Source: Bacteroidales bacterium
GTDB lineage: Bacteria; Bacteroidota; Bacteroidia; Bacteroidales; GCA-2748055
Assembly: GCA_023138875.1 (NCBI GenBank)
Contig: JAGLOO010000040.1
Location: 30,556-94,555 of the forward strand
DNA length: 64,000 nt
Direction: 5' to 3'
Part shown: positions 19,301 to 27,377 of the stretch, piece by piece
How the letters are laid out: every line of letters begins with the position of its first letter
Position numbering within the stretch: the first letter of the stretch is position 1
Made by a program: the position numbers and the translations under genes
Notes under the pieces: generated by a model
What the model was told of the DNA's origin: nothing
The model's database searches: none
The model's input: the letters and a program-made list of their open reading frames with translations, nothing else

Positions 19301-19425
19301 CCTCTTACTCGGGCTATGACCCGGAAGTTTCAATTTTCGGGGGCAGTGTATTTGGAAAGGGTGCTGATTATGGGGCCTATCCCATGGCCAGGACAGTGAT
19401 GTTCAGTCTGAATCTAACATTTTAA
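16342..19425 (+). CDS. SusC-like TonB-dependent outer-membrane transporter
   Basis: A 1027-residue SusC-family receptor that imports oligosaccharides across the outer membrane with its SusD partner. Order of parts: signal peptide (1-19), carboxypeptidase-regulatory-like beta-sandwich (about 22-95, ISGTVKDD ... PLPGVSV), a TonB-box-like VVVIGYGTQ near residue 110, plug domain with LQGQAAGVVV, IRIRG and EPLYVVDGIPI, then the 22-stranded barrel ending in aromatic MFSLNLTF. Length is normal for the family. The susD gene follows after 18 bp. Control probably comes from operator site A upstream of the preceding lipoprotein. Confidence 0.95.
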   Translation: MKRPIIAFLLAIIPYILIAQVVTISGTVKDDTESPLPGVSVLIEGTSHGVITNVDGEFQIELDPSVAKTISFSFIGFNTETREIADGISFYEIQLTPKYTVLDDVVVIGYGTQRRGDVTMSISSVKAEDVASPANISLDQALQGQAAGVVVIQSTGKPGAPVSIRIRGTTSINGTNEPLYVVDGIPIITKAEELTTGTVQGSDINPLSSINPADIESIQILKDASATAMYGARGANGVILITTKRGESGKLQVNLISSVGVQKLAKKLELLNAKELAELGNNAVTDARKYYPDIAYGDNFAFPDRFGEGTDWQREIFRPAWMQNHQLSLRGGSENTRYFMSANLMLQDGIIKNSDFNKGTFRINLDNDLSDKVRTGVNLNFTNSISHGVITGVPNQSSSVTAMAMLFNPAQEPYDEDGPGGYTYESNTINRIPNPVAEINETDRVINSNRAIGDMFLEWDMIPGLQYKLKLGVDAFFTKEQQYIPSYIRRGQDKGKGYNVNMQGHTWLMENTLTYTKDLNRHHLVLLVGQTAQKYTSENTDIAIERFDDDRLGYYNLGLGLDKTVMTGYNTWSMLSGIGRAIYNYDSKYYLTVSGRADGSSKFGSSNKWGFFPSLSLAWRVSGEDFLSSSNVINSLKIRTSVGSVGNEGIPPGSTISLMGSLPYFFGEDAGSKVLGSYVYSLKNDELKWEVTTQFNAGFDLSMYESRLMLTTEVYLKNTSDLLLYVPINRSSGFVYAWSNVGDMSNKGIEFSLNTVNISRDFVWRTRLNLAFNRNQVTDLAQSTDIYGIPIMNILDWTKISAGQPIGVIYGYKTDGVLQLDEDPAEQPFFPSKIIRHGDRKYVDKNQDGEITADDYYELGNANPDFSFGFNNHFSYKGITLDVYFQGDIGNELVNFNKFQLESFDGYQNNSKVALERWTEDNPTNDYPRANASPHGNFMSDMIVEDGSYVRLKQVTLSYSLPVQWYNSIGISNILLSLSANNLYTFTSYSGYDPEVSIFGGSVFGKGADYGAYPMARTVMFSLNLTF

Positions 19426-19443
19426 ACCTTAAAACTGATCACG

Positions 19444-20907
19444 ATGAGGAAGACAATTATATTACTGGTTATTCTGTCATTCACGGGATGTGAGGGGTTC
19501 CTTGATGAAGATATTAGGGCAACCCACAATTATGAAAATTTCTTCCAGACTGAGGATGATTTGGTCAGGTTCTCAAACGGGATGTTTGGCGGTTTGATTA
19601 TATGGACTTGGGAGGGAGGAGGTTTGTTCTTCAATAACTACTGGGTTTTGCAGGATCTGGCCTCGGACAACTGTCTCGAAAAAGGACCGGCCGTTGACAT
19701 GCACGATCTGTCGAAGTTTACATTCGACCCTAACAATACTGTCTTTGATTTCAATTGGCGGGGATGCTATTATCTGATCAACTCTGCCAATGTCCTTCTG
19801 GTCGAATCTGAGAATATCACTGATTATTCAAACCCGGAGGTCAAAAACCACCTGCAGGGGGAAGCATATTTCATGCGGGGGATGCTCTATTTCGAGCTAG
19901 TTAAGCTATTCGGAGAACTTCCTCTTCAAACTTTCCCAACGGTAACTGTTGAGAGTTCCCGGCTTGAAAGGTCACCCGTAACTGATGTGTATGAAAGCAT
20001 AATTTCTGACCTAGAAAAGGCTGAGGAACTTCTGGAAGTAAATCCTTTTTCCAACCGGGAATTGGGTATGCCTACCCCAGGGACTGTTTCAGCATTGCTG
20101 GGTAAGGTTTACCTCACACGGGGGGCACTGAATAATGATCATGCTGATTTCAGTACAGCCAGGACCTTTCTTGATAAGGTGGTAGGCCAATATGAACTGG
20201 AACCCGAGTTCTCTGATATTTTCAAATTAGAGAATGCCAACAGGGGGGAGATCCTCTGGGCTGTAAATTTCAGTGGTACCCTGGGTGAGGGCTGGACCAC
20301 CAATCAGTTCCTGGTCAGGCTGATGCCAACTACCATCTCCAGTGAGGGTATAAGGAACGGGCAGGGCTGGGAACGTCCCACACCCCATTTGTACGACAGC
20401 TATCTCCCTGGTGATAAAAGGAAGGATGCAACCTTCATTACCGAATTTGATGGTGAAGATTTCGGTGAACCTTATATTCAGAAATACTGGGACAGGGAAG
20501 CAGAACCAGGGAAGCAGAACGGGGAATCCGATGCTGACTTCATTTATTTGCGCTACGCTGATGTACTGTTGATGTACGCCGAAGCACTGAACGAGATTGG
20601 AGGCGGGCCGGATGCGGCAGCATATGATGCCATCAACCAGGTCAGGTTCAGGGCTGGTATAGACGACCTTACAGCTGGTTTGGATTACCAGGCTTTCAAG
20701 GACTCACTCCTTATTGAAAGAAGATGGGAATTTGTCATGGAGGGCCACCGCTGGTATGACCTGGTCCGCTTCGGGAAATTGCAGGAAGCGGTGTTGCTGG
20801 CCAAACCTGAGGCCAATGTGAAAGAACATCACATCCTTTTTCCTATACCACAGAAGGAGAGGTATTATAATCCCCTCCTCACCCAGAATGATGGCTATTC
20901 GCAATAA
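19444..20907 (+). CDS. SusD-like surface glycan-binding lipoprotein
   Basis: A 487-residue SusD/RagB-family lipoprotein that caps the SusC barrel and binds glycan at the cell surface. The lipobox is SFTGC (Cys16), followed by the family start EGFLDEDI. TPR-like helices cover the middle (GEAYFMRGMLYFELVKLFGELPL; LLGKVYLTRG). The C-terminus has the typical YLRYADVLLMYAEALNE, RRWEFVMEGHRWYDLVRF and PIPQKE blocks. It follows susC by 18 bp and precedes the propeller gene by 5 bp, so all are one operon. Which glycan it binds is not visible; neighbours suggest mannose- or fucose-containing polymers. Confidence 0.95.
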   Translation: MRKTIILLVILSFTGCEGFLDEDIRATHNYENFFQTEDDLVRFSNGMFGGLIIWTWEGGGLFFNNYWVLQDLASDNCLEKGPAVDMHDLSKFTFDPNNTVFDFNWRGCYYLINSANVLLVESENITDYSNPEVKNHLQGEAYFMRGMLYFELVKLFGELPLQTFPTVTVESSRLERSPVTDVYESIISDLEKAEELLEVNPFSNRELGMPTPGTVSALLGKVYLTRGALNNDHADFSTARTFLDKVVGQYELEPEFSDIFKLENANRGEILWAVNFSGTLGEGWTTNQFLVRLMPTTISSEGIRNGQGWERPTPHLYDSYLPGDKRKDATFITEFDGEDFGEPYIQKYWDREAEPGKQNGESDADFIYLRYADVLLMYAEALNEIGGGPDAAAYDAINQVRFRAGIDDLTAGLDYQAFKDSLLIERRWEFVMEGHRWYDLVRFGKLQEAVLLAKPEANVKEHHILFPIPQKERYYNPLLTQNDGYSQ

Positions 20908-20912
20908 CAGGT

Positions 20913-22295
20913 ATGATCAATTCATTTGAAAAATTCTGCCTGACAGCACTGTTCCTTTCCATCATCACGGTATTGCCCGGACAGCATGTGCTGACACCTG
21001 CTCCGGAGCATTTTGAAAAGTTCAACCACGTGGAGAACGGATGGTGCGCCTCCGATGCCACGATCTCCCTTCTGCTCCCCGACGGCAATAACCTCTGGTT
21101 GTGGGGTGATTGCATCATTGGTGAGAAGGAATCCACCTTTGATGTAAAAAACGAGACCGCTACAATGATCAACAACGCGGCCATAATAGAGGAGGATGGG
21201 GTTCTCACTGCATATTACCAGGGCAGCATGGCAGATCCTTCTTCGCTGATCCCCGGGGAAGGTGATGAATTTTTCTGGCCCGAACACGCCACCATTGAAA
21301 ATGATACCCTAAAGATATTTGCAATACGTATCATTTATGAGGACACGGGTATTCCCGGATTCAACTTTCGGGTGGGCACGACCCATATGGCGTCATTCAC
21401 CTACCCAGAGATGCAGCACATCCGTACTGAGGAGATAGGGTACATTACCGATTCTACCATGCGCTTCGGGACCTACGTCCTTGAGAAGGATGGATACAAA
21501 TACATATTCGGCAAGAAAGATACGGTGGTAGACGGATATAAGTATCCGGTTCCCATGCTGGCCAGGGTGGAAAACAGTGTGGATGAACCCTGGCAGTTTT
21601 TTGCGGGGGACAACCAGTGGTCATACAATTGCAGTGAGGCAAAGCCCATTGGCGACCGCCCCATGAGCGAATCCTACTTCGTCTACGAAAAGAATAATAA
21701 GTTTTACCTGATCATGCACGAGATCTGGCTCATCGGGGAATTGTATATCCTTGAATCGGATCAGCTGACCGGACCATGGAACCGGGCATCTACAGGAGGC
21801 ATCGAGAACAAATTTGCAGTGATCAGGCCCCACGGGAAGAATTTTACTTACAATCTTTTTGCCCATCCTCATTTCAGGCAGGGTGAGGATATTCTTATCT
21901 CCTACAATGTGAATAACAGCGACTTCTGGCCCATATTCGATGATACCAGGAATTACCGGGCCAGGTTCCACTGGTTGAATGTGGAAAGTGCAGTGAGCAC
22001 AAGCATCCCGGATACACTCGACTATTACGATTCGGTGGTGGGGATAAATGATCAGGGCTGGAATCAGGGTGGCCCTCTCCCTTCCATCAGCATACAGTCA
22101 GGCTTGCTGCATATCAAGGGAGTTACAGAGAAGTCCCGGATAGAGATCTGCGGAATTGACGGGCGGAAATTCCTGAGCCGGCAGCTGGCCGGTGAGGAGG
22201 TCATAAGCTTAGAGGAGATCCCGGCTTACATGCTGGTGATCCGGCTCACCGGTCCAGGTGGAACTCAAGTACAAAAAGTGCTGAATATTAATTGA
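20913..22295 (+). CDS. Secreted five-bladed-propeller-like protein with type IX secretion tail (propeller 1)
   Basis: A 460-residue protein with a signal peptide (about 1-24). Residues about 40-365 form a beta-propeller of the DUF4185/DUF5005 type, seen in the blade motifs ISLLLPDGNNLWLWGDC, EFFWPEHATIEN, KYIFGKK and HPHFRQGEDILISYNVN. The last 70 residues match a type A type IX secretion sorting domain (LLHIKGV, RIEICGIDGRKF, then a basic end). It overlaps the end of the SusCD operon by tight spacing (5 bp). Such propellers resemble GH43/GH32/GH130 folds, so a glycosidase or glycan-binding role is plausible but unproven. It is one of four paralogues in the window and the only one with this tail. 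Confidence 0.72.
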   Translation: MINSFEKFCLTALFLSIITVLPGQHVLTPAPEHFEKFNHVENGWCASDATISLLLPDGNNLWLWGDCIIGEKESTFDVKNETATMINNAAIIEEDGVLTAYYQGSMADPSSLIPGEGDEFFWPEHATIENDTLKIFAIRIIYEDTGIPGFNFRVGTTHMASFTYPEMQHIRTEEIGYITDSTMRFGTYVLEKDGYKYIFGKKDTVVDGYKYPVPMLARVENSVDEPWQFFAGDNQWSYNCSEAKPIGDRPMSESYFVYEKNNKFYLIMHEIWLIGELYILESDQLTGPWNRASTGGIENKFAVIRPHGKNFTYNLFAHPHFRQGEDILISYNVNNSDFWPIFDDTRNYRARFHWLNVESAVSTSIPDTLDYYDSVVGINDQGWNQGGPLPSISIQSGLLHIKGVTEKSRIEICGIDGRKFLSRQLAGEEVISLEEIPAYMLVIRLTGPGGTQVQKVLNIN

Positions 22296-22305
22296 ACCAC
22301 AGGCG

Positions 22306-25302
22306 ATGAAAAAACTATTCATGGTATTGGCCCTTCTGCTTTCAGGCCTTTATATTTCAGCTCAGGAGGTGGAGCAAAAACAAGCTGTTGACTACGTGGA
22401 TCCTATGATGGGTACAACTTTTGCCCGTTGGATGCTGTTCCCGGGAGTAAGCACACCCTTCGGGATGGTGAAACTCAGTCCCGATAACCAGCGTAAGGGC
22501 TGGAAAGCGGGTTATGAATACAAGATCGGTAATATTTCAGGTTTCAGCCATCTGCATTCGTGGACCATGGGCGGGCTCCTGACCATGCCGACAGTAGGGC
22601 CCCTGAAGATTACACCCGGATTGGAGAATGAACCTGACCAGGGATACCGTTCGAGGTTCAGCCATGACAATGAAATTGCACAACCAGGATATTATTCCGT
22701 TTTCCTTGATGATTACGGGGTGAAAGCCGAATTGACTTCAACCACCCGGGCAGGCTTTCAGCGTTACACCTTCCCGGAATCTGAGGATGCCAGAATACTG
22801 GTTGACCTGCATATCCCGACGGAGTATGGATTTGAACTGTTTTATGCCGTGATAAACAAGGTAAGTGACAGGGAAATAGAGGGATTTACCATTCAGCGAA
22901 GCATGCGTGGTGCACATTTTAATGATTTCATGTTGCATTTTGCCATGCGTTTCAGCAAACCCTTTGATTCTTTTAACGGATGGGTGAAAGAAGAGATATT
23001 CAGGGATACATCCCAGATTGTCGTGATCTTCGGTGATCATGACATAGGTGCCTTCCTGGAATTTAATACAGAAGAGGGGGAGGAGATCATGGTACAATCC
23101 GGGGTCTCACTCGTGAGCATCGAGCAGGCCCGGCTGAACCTTGAAACGGAACTGGATCCCTTCGGCTGGGATTTTGATGCGGTTCGTGAATCGGGCCGGG
23201 AAGAGTGGAACGAGCTCCTGAGCAGCATTGAAGTGGAAGGGGGGAGCGAAACGGACCTGAAGAAATTCTACACCAATATGTACCGATCCTATGCCAGCCG
23301 GACCATCTGGAGCGATGTGAACGGGAAGTACATGGACATGTATGAAAAGGTCCAGCAGCTGGATGACCCCGCTTCACCCGTTTATGGCTGTGATGCCTTT
23401 TGGAATACCTTCTGGAACCTGAACCAGCTGTGGACCCTTTCCCAGCCTGATATTGCCAACAAGTGGGTCCGGTCGCTCCTGGAGATTTATGACAAGGGCG
23501 GGTGGCTGCCCAAGGGGCCCACGGGGATCGAGTATTCAAGCATCATGGTTGCTTCACACGAAATCCCCCTGATCGTCAGTGCTTACCAGAAAGGAATCCG
23601 GAACTATGATGTTCAAAAAGCCTACGAGGCGATCAGGCATTGCCAGGTCACACCCGGGATGCTCCATGAAGGGGGTGGCCGGGTAGGCAACCGGAATCTC
23701 TCTTCTTACATGGAACTCGGGTATGTTCCTACCGAGAAGGGCCCTGTATCCAATACCCTGGAATATGCCTACGATGACTGGGCGCTTGGACAAATGGCCA
23801 AAGCCCTTGGGAATCAGTCTGACTATAAAACCTTCACGAAAAGGTCGTTTTCTTATAAGAATATATTCTACCCGGAAGAAGGATATGTCTGGATGAAAAA
23901 GGCGAATGGAACCTGGGTCGAGGATTTCACGCCTTTTGGTCACTCCGTGTTTTTCGGCCCTGGATTCGTAGAAGGCAATGCCTGGCAATACACCTATTTT
24001 GTTCCCCACGACCTGGCGGGCCTGATCGGCCTTCTCGGAAAGGATGAGTTCAATAACAGGCTGGAGAAGGGATTCGAGAAGTCCCTTCCGCACAGGTTCA
24101 ATTCTGAACATCTTCATGAGAACGGACTCCTCGGTGTGGGGATCTTACCCATCAATCATGGAAACCAGCCCAATATGCAGGCTGCATACCTGTTCAATTA
24201 TTCTGGCAAACCCTGGCTGACCCAGAAATGGGTGCGGGAGATTATGGATGGTTTTTACGGTGATGATATCCATGCCTGGCCCGGTGATGAGGACCAGGGG
24301 CAGATGGGAGCCTGGTACGTGATGAGCGCCATGGGTCTGTTTGAAATGGATGGCGGGGCTTCTGTTGATCCTTTTTACGAGATTGGCAGCCCGATCTTCC
24401 CAAAGATCACCATTCACCTGGATGGGGACTATTACCCCGGGGGGAAGTTTGTCATTAAGGCAAAGAATGTTTCAAAGGAGAACATATACGTGCAATCTGC
24501 AGAACTTGACGGGAAAAAGCTGAACAGGCCATGGTTCCACCATTCGGAGCTTGTCGACGGCGGAAGCCTGGTGCTGGAGATGGGACCCGAACCCAATACG
24601 AAATGGGGGAGCAAACCGGAGGATGCTCCACCGTCACTGAGCGGAAACCTGAGCCAGGATGAGTTTGATGAAATCATGAGCTACGATAAGTTCAAGGAGG
24701 ATATGGAGCTGTGGAACAAGGGCGTAAAGGCTTACTATTACCATAAGAAAGAGCATTTTGAAAGCCTTCCGGATACGGAAAACGAGATCATTTTCCTTGG
24801 TAACAGCATCACGGACAATTGTGAATGGGCCGAACTGTTCGGGAATCCCCGGGTTAAGAACCGGGGCATTGGAGGGGATGATACAGACGGTGTGCTGGAA
24901 CGCCTGAATGAAGTAACAACATCAGATCCGTCAAAGATTTTCATCCTGATCGGCACCAATGACCTGGCCTATGGAAAAACGGCCACTCACGTGCTGGAGA
25001 ACATCGTGATCATGCTGGACAGGATCAAATCGGATTCACCCGAAACCAAGGTATACCTACAGAGCATACTGCCCGTGGACGATGCGGTTCATTATACGAG
25101 AAAGAACAGCGATATCCTGCTCATCAACAGCGAACTGGAAAAATTAGCCAGGAGTAGGGGTGTTTCCTATATTGACCTCAATTCAGAATTCATGAATGAA
25201 GATGGAATACTGGATAAGGCCTACAGCATTGACGGTCTTCATCTGAATGGGAAGGGCTACCTCTTCTGGAAAGATCTGATCTCAGATTATGTAGATGAAT
25301 AG
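22306..25302 (+). CDS. GH92 alpha-mannosidase fused to an SGNH-family esterase
   Basis: A 998-residue secreted enzyme with a signal peptide (1-20). Residues about 25-770 are a GH92 calcium-dependent exo-alpha-mannosidase: VDPMMGTT, FPGVSTPFGMV, FSHLHSWTMGG and the conserved AWPGDEDQGQMGAWYV. Residues about 815-998 are an SGNH hydrolase with all blocks: GNSIT (nucleophile Ser834), GIGGDD, GTND (Asn885) and DGLHLN (Asp976, His979). GH92 enzymes are normally about 740-780 residues, so the esterase is a true extra domain. Together they suggest release of mannose from an esterified, perhaps acetylated, mannan or glycan. It begins 10 bp after the propeller gene, in the SusCD operon. Confidence 0.9.
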   Translation: MKKLFMVLALLLSGLYISAQEVEQKQAVDYVDPMMGTTFARWMLFPGVSTPFGMVKLSPDNQRKGWKAGYEYKIGNISGFSHLHSWTMGGLLTMPTVGPLKITPGLENEPDQGYRSRFSHDNEIAQPGYYSVFLDDYGVKAELTSTTRAGFQRYTFPESEDARILVDLHIPTEYGFELFYAVINKVSDREIEGFTIQRSMRGAHFNDFMLHFAMRFSKPFDSFNGWVKEEIFRDTSQIVVIFGDHDIGAFLEFNTEEGEEIMVQSGVSLVSIEQARLNLETELDPFGWDFDAVRESGREEWNELLSSIEVEGGSETDLKKFYTNMYRSYASRTIWSDVNGKYMDMYEKVQQLDDPASPVYGCDAFWNTFWNLNQLWTLSQPDIANKWVRSLLEIYDKGGWLPKGPTGIEYSSIMVASHEIPLIVSAYQKGIRNYDVQKAYEAIRHCQVTPGMLHEGGGRVGNRNLSSYMELGYVPTEKGPVSNTLEYAYDDWALGQMAKALGNQSDYKTFTKRSFSYKNIFYPEEGYVWMKKANGTWVEDFTPFGHSVFFGPGFVEGNAWQYTYFVPHDLAGLIGLLGKDEFNNRLEKGFEKSLPHRFNSEHLHENGLLGVGILPINHGNQPNMQAAYLFNYSGKPWLTQKWVREIMDGFYGDDIHAWPGDEDQGQMGAWYVMSAMGLFEMDGGASVDPFYEIGSPIFPKITIHLDGDYYPGGKFVIKAKNVSKENIYVQSAELDGKKLNRPWFHHSELVDGGSLVLEMGPEPNTKWGSKPEDAPPSLSGNLSQDEFDEIMSYDKFKEDMELWNKGVKAYYYHKKEHFESLPDTENEIIFLGNSITDNCEWAELFGNPRVKNRGIGGDDTDGVLERLNEVTTSDPSKIFILIGTNDLAYGKTATHVLENIVIMLDRIKSDSPETKVYLQSILPVDDAVHYTRKNSDILLINSELEKLARSRGVSYIDLNSEFMNEDGILDKAYSIDGLHLNGKGYLFWKDLISDYVDE

Positions 25303-25327
25303 ATTTCCGTTTACCAGGAAAGCTTTT

Positions 25328-25981
25328 TCAATTTGATTCCTTAAGGGAACTGTTTACCCTTTTTTCAAATTCAGAGAATATTTCGAATACCAGGGGAGAA
25401 AAAATGACCTGGCTCATCATGATGGCAACGATCTCCCTTTCTGGGTCCACCCAGAAGAAGGTTTCAAACGCACCAAACCAGTTGTACCGGCTGGTCAGCT
25501 GACCCATGCTTTCATTGGCTTCAGTCAGGATCCGGAAGGAGCTTCCCTTTCCTCCGTTCAGCAAAGCCTGGCAGAAGAGATAGTAATCCCTGACAGATCA
25601 GCACAATCCGCTTCCCCCGCTGCAATAGCTTCTTGCTCCTGATATGGGATAATCGGGATGGTAGAGCATTCCTCCCAGGTTCCCCACCGGAACAACGGTC
25701 GAATCAGGGTTCGCAACATATGCTGTAACCAGGTTGCAGTGAAGCTCATCCGGTAAGAAGAAATGAGTGCTGTTCATTCCCAGGGGCCTGGTGATCTCCC
25801 AGGTGATGTATTCATCCAGGGGCATGGTTCCCAGGCGGGCCATCTTGTCTTCCAGGGAGAATGAAAGGGTGGATGCATTGTCTTCGCCGGATCTTCTTCC
25901 GGTATCGCAGGCAGACAGCATGAGCATGGCTGCAATTACAAGCAGGTTTTTCGCTATATTTAAATGTTGGGTAAGTTTCAT
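25328..25981 (-). pseudogene. Broken class C beta-lactamase-like serine hydrolase
   Basis: One minus-strand frame from ATG 25981 to 25328 (218 codons) starts with a lipoprotein signal (LMLSAC) and then jumps after about 25 residues straight into the C-terminal half of a class C beta-lactamase/esterase (RPLGMNST, NLGGMLYHPDYP, GGSGLC). The SxxK active-site region is missing. The same frame then has a TGA at 25598-25600, followed by the intact family ending (RDYYLFCQALLNGG ... GAFETFFWVDPE). An internal deletion of about half the gene plus a nonsense codon makes this a pseudogene. Confidence 0.85.
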
Positions 25982-26134
25982 CTGGTGAGACTAAAAAAAA
26001 TACAGCGATGAGCAGACATGCAATTTCGGATTCTCACCCCGCCAGGCAACAATTCCGGAAGCAAGAGCAGCATATGACCGAGCCAGGAAACAGGATCCCC
26101 TAAGTTCAGAAAATGAATTTCCCGGAATGATTAA

Positions 26135-26166
26135 TTTCATATTTTCCAAATGAAAAGGTAATTTAG
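26135..26166 (+). promoter_or_regulatory. Promoter for the MFS-ROK operon
   Basis: TTTC at 26135-26138, a 20-bp spacer and TAATTTAG at 26159-26166, one base away from TAnnTTTG in the -7 box. The operator starts 10 bp later, the same arrangement as at 15187-15246. Confidence 0.45.
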
Positions 26167-26176
26167 CTCAATAATA

Positions 26177-26194
26177 TGTCCATACATATGAACA
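26177..26194. promoter_or_regulatory. 18-bp inverted-repeat operator, site B
   Basis: TGTCCATACATATGAACA differs from site A (15229) at one base. Both arms are kept with one mismatch in the dyad. It lies 10 bp before the transporter start codon and just after the -7-like box, suggesting control of the MFS-ROK genes by the same regulator. Confidence 0.7.
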
Positions 26195-26204
26195 TTATAA
26201 ACAG

Positions 26205-27377
26205 ATGACAATGAAAAAACGAGTCTCACCGGCGATGATGATCCCGGTATTTGCCACCTTCTACGTAATGGGTTTCGTGGATCTGGTGGGCATGGCCACA
26301 GGGTACGTGAAAGAAGATTTCCAGCTGTCAGACAGCCTTGCCCAGCTGCTTCCCTCCATGGTGTTCCTCTGGTTTGCGCTTCTTTCCATCCCAACGGGCA
26401 TATTCCAGGACCGGCGGGGCAAAAAGCTTACTGCGAACCTGGGAATGATCCTGACAACCCTGGGACTTCTGGTACCATTCATTCATTATACCTACCTGAC
26501 TTCCATTATCGGGTTTATGATCCTTGGGATCGGCAATTCTATACTGCAGGTTTCGGCAAATCCGCTCTTGCTGGACATATCATCCGACGATTCAAAAGCG
26601 GCCAACCTGAGCCTCTCACAGTTCATCAAGGCCAGCGCAGCCATGTTGGGGCCAATTATTACAGTTGCCCTGGTCAAATTAACCGGAAACTGGAAATTGA
26701 TCTTTCCTGTCTATGCAGGGATCTCTGTTCTTACTGTTGTCTGGCTCTATGCTCAGAAGATTGAGGAATCCCGGCCCGAGAAGAAGCCTGCCACCTTCAG
26801 GTCGGTCCTATCGCTTTTCAGGATACCCTTCGTGGTGGTCATGGTGCTCTCGACCTTCCTGATGGTTGGATTCGATGTGGGGATCAACTCAAACATTGCC
26901 AATTTCCTCAGGACCAAGTTTTCCATCAGCCTTGAATCGGCCAGTTTCGGTATCTCTATCTATTTCGCTTCGCTGATGGCAGGGCGATTTGCCGGTGCAA
27001 TTCTGCTCCGGAAGATCGATCCCAACAAATTTTTGATCTGGAGCGTGGTCCTTTCGCTGTTTGGACTTGCCGGGATTATTATTTCAGGTAACCTGGCAGT
27101 GACCCGGATCATGATTGTTGTCGCGGGACTTGGGTTTTCCAATACCTTTCCCATCGTTTTCGCGAAAATTGTCGAGCAGATGCCGGAGTATGCAAACGAA
27201 CTCTCCAGCCTGATCATCCTGTCGGTTATAGGAGGTGCGGTGGTCCCGCCAATTATGGGTGTGCTGAGCGACAACGCGGGAGTTACCGCGAGTATGCTCG
27301 TCCTGGTGTTTTGTATGCTCTACGTTCTCTTTGCCTCCTTGTATGCAATGCGCCATCATAAAAAAAGCCAGCCATGA
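26205..27377 (+). CDS. MFS sugar transporter, FucP/GluP-like
   Basis: A 390-residue inner-membrane protein with about 12 hydrophobic helices in two six-helix halves. The loop 2-3 MFS signature is seen as GIFQDRRGKK and family-typical GNSILQVSANPLL follows in helix 4-5. This resembles the FucP/GluP branch, which imports monosaccharides by proton symport. The start could be 26205 or the third codon (26211). It follows operator site B and overlaps the ROK kinase by four bases (ATGA), so transporter and kinase are translationally coupled. Mannose is the likely cargo, inferred from the linked GH92 and mannose-6-phosphate isomerase. Confidence 0.82.
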   Translation: MTMKKRVSPAMMIPVFATFYVMGFVDLVGMATGYVKEDFQLSDSLAQLLPSMVFLWFALLSIPTGIFQDRRGKKLTANLGMILTTLGLLVPFIHYTYLTSIIGFMILGIGNSILQVSANPLLLDISSDDSKAANLSLSQFIKASAAMLGPIITVALVKLTGNWKLIFPVYAGISVLTVVWLYAQKIEESRPEKKPATFRSVLSLFRIPFVVVMVLSTFLMVGFDVGINSNIANFLRTKFSISLESASFGISIYFASLMAGRFAGAILLRKIDPNKFLIWSVVLSLFGLAGIIISGNLAVTRIMIVVAGLGFSNTFPIVFAKIVEQMPEYANELSSLIILSVIGGAVVPPIMGVLSDNAGVTASMLVLVFCMLYVLFASLYAMRHHKKSQP

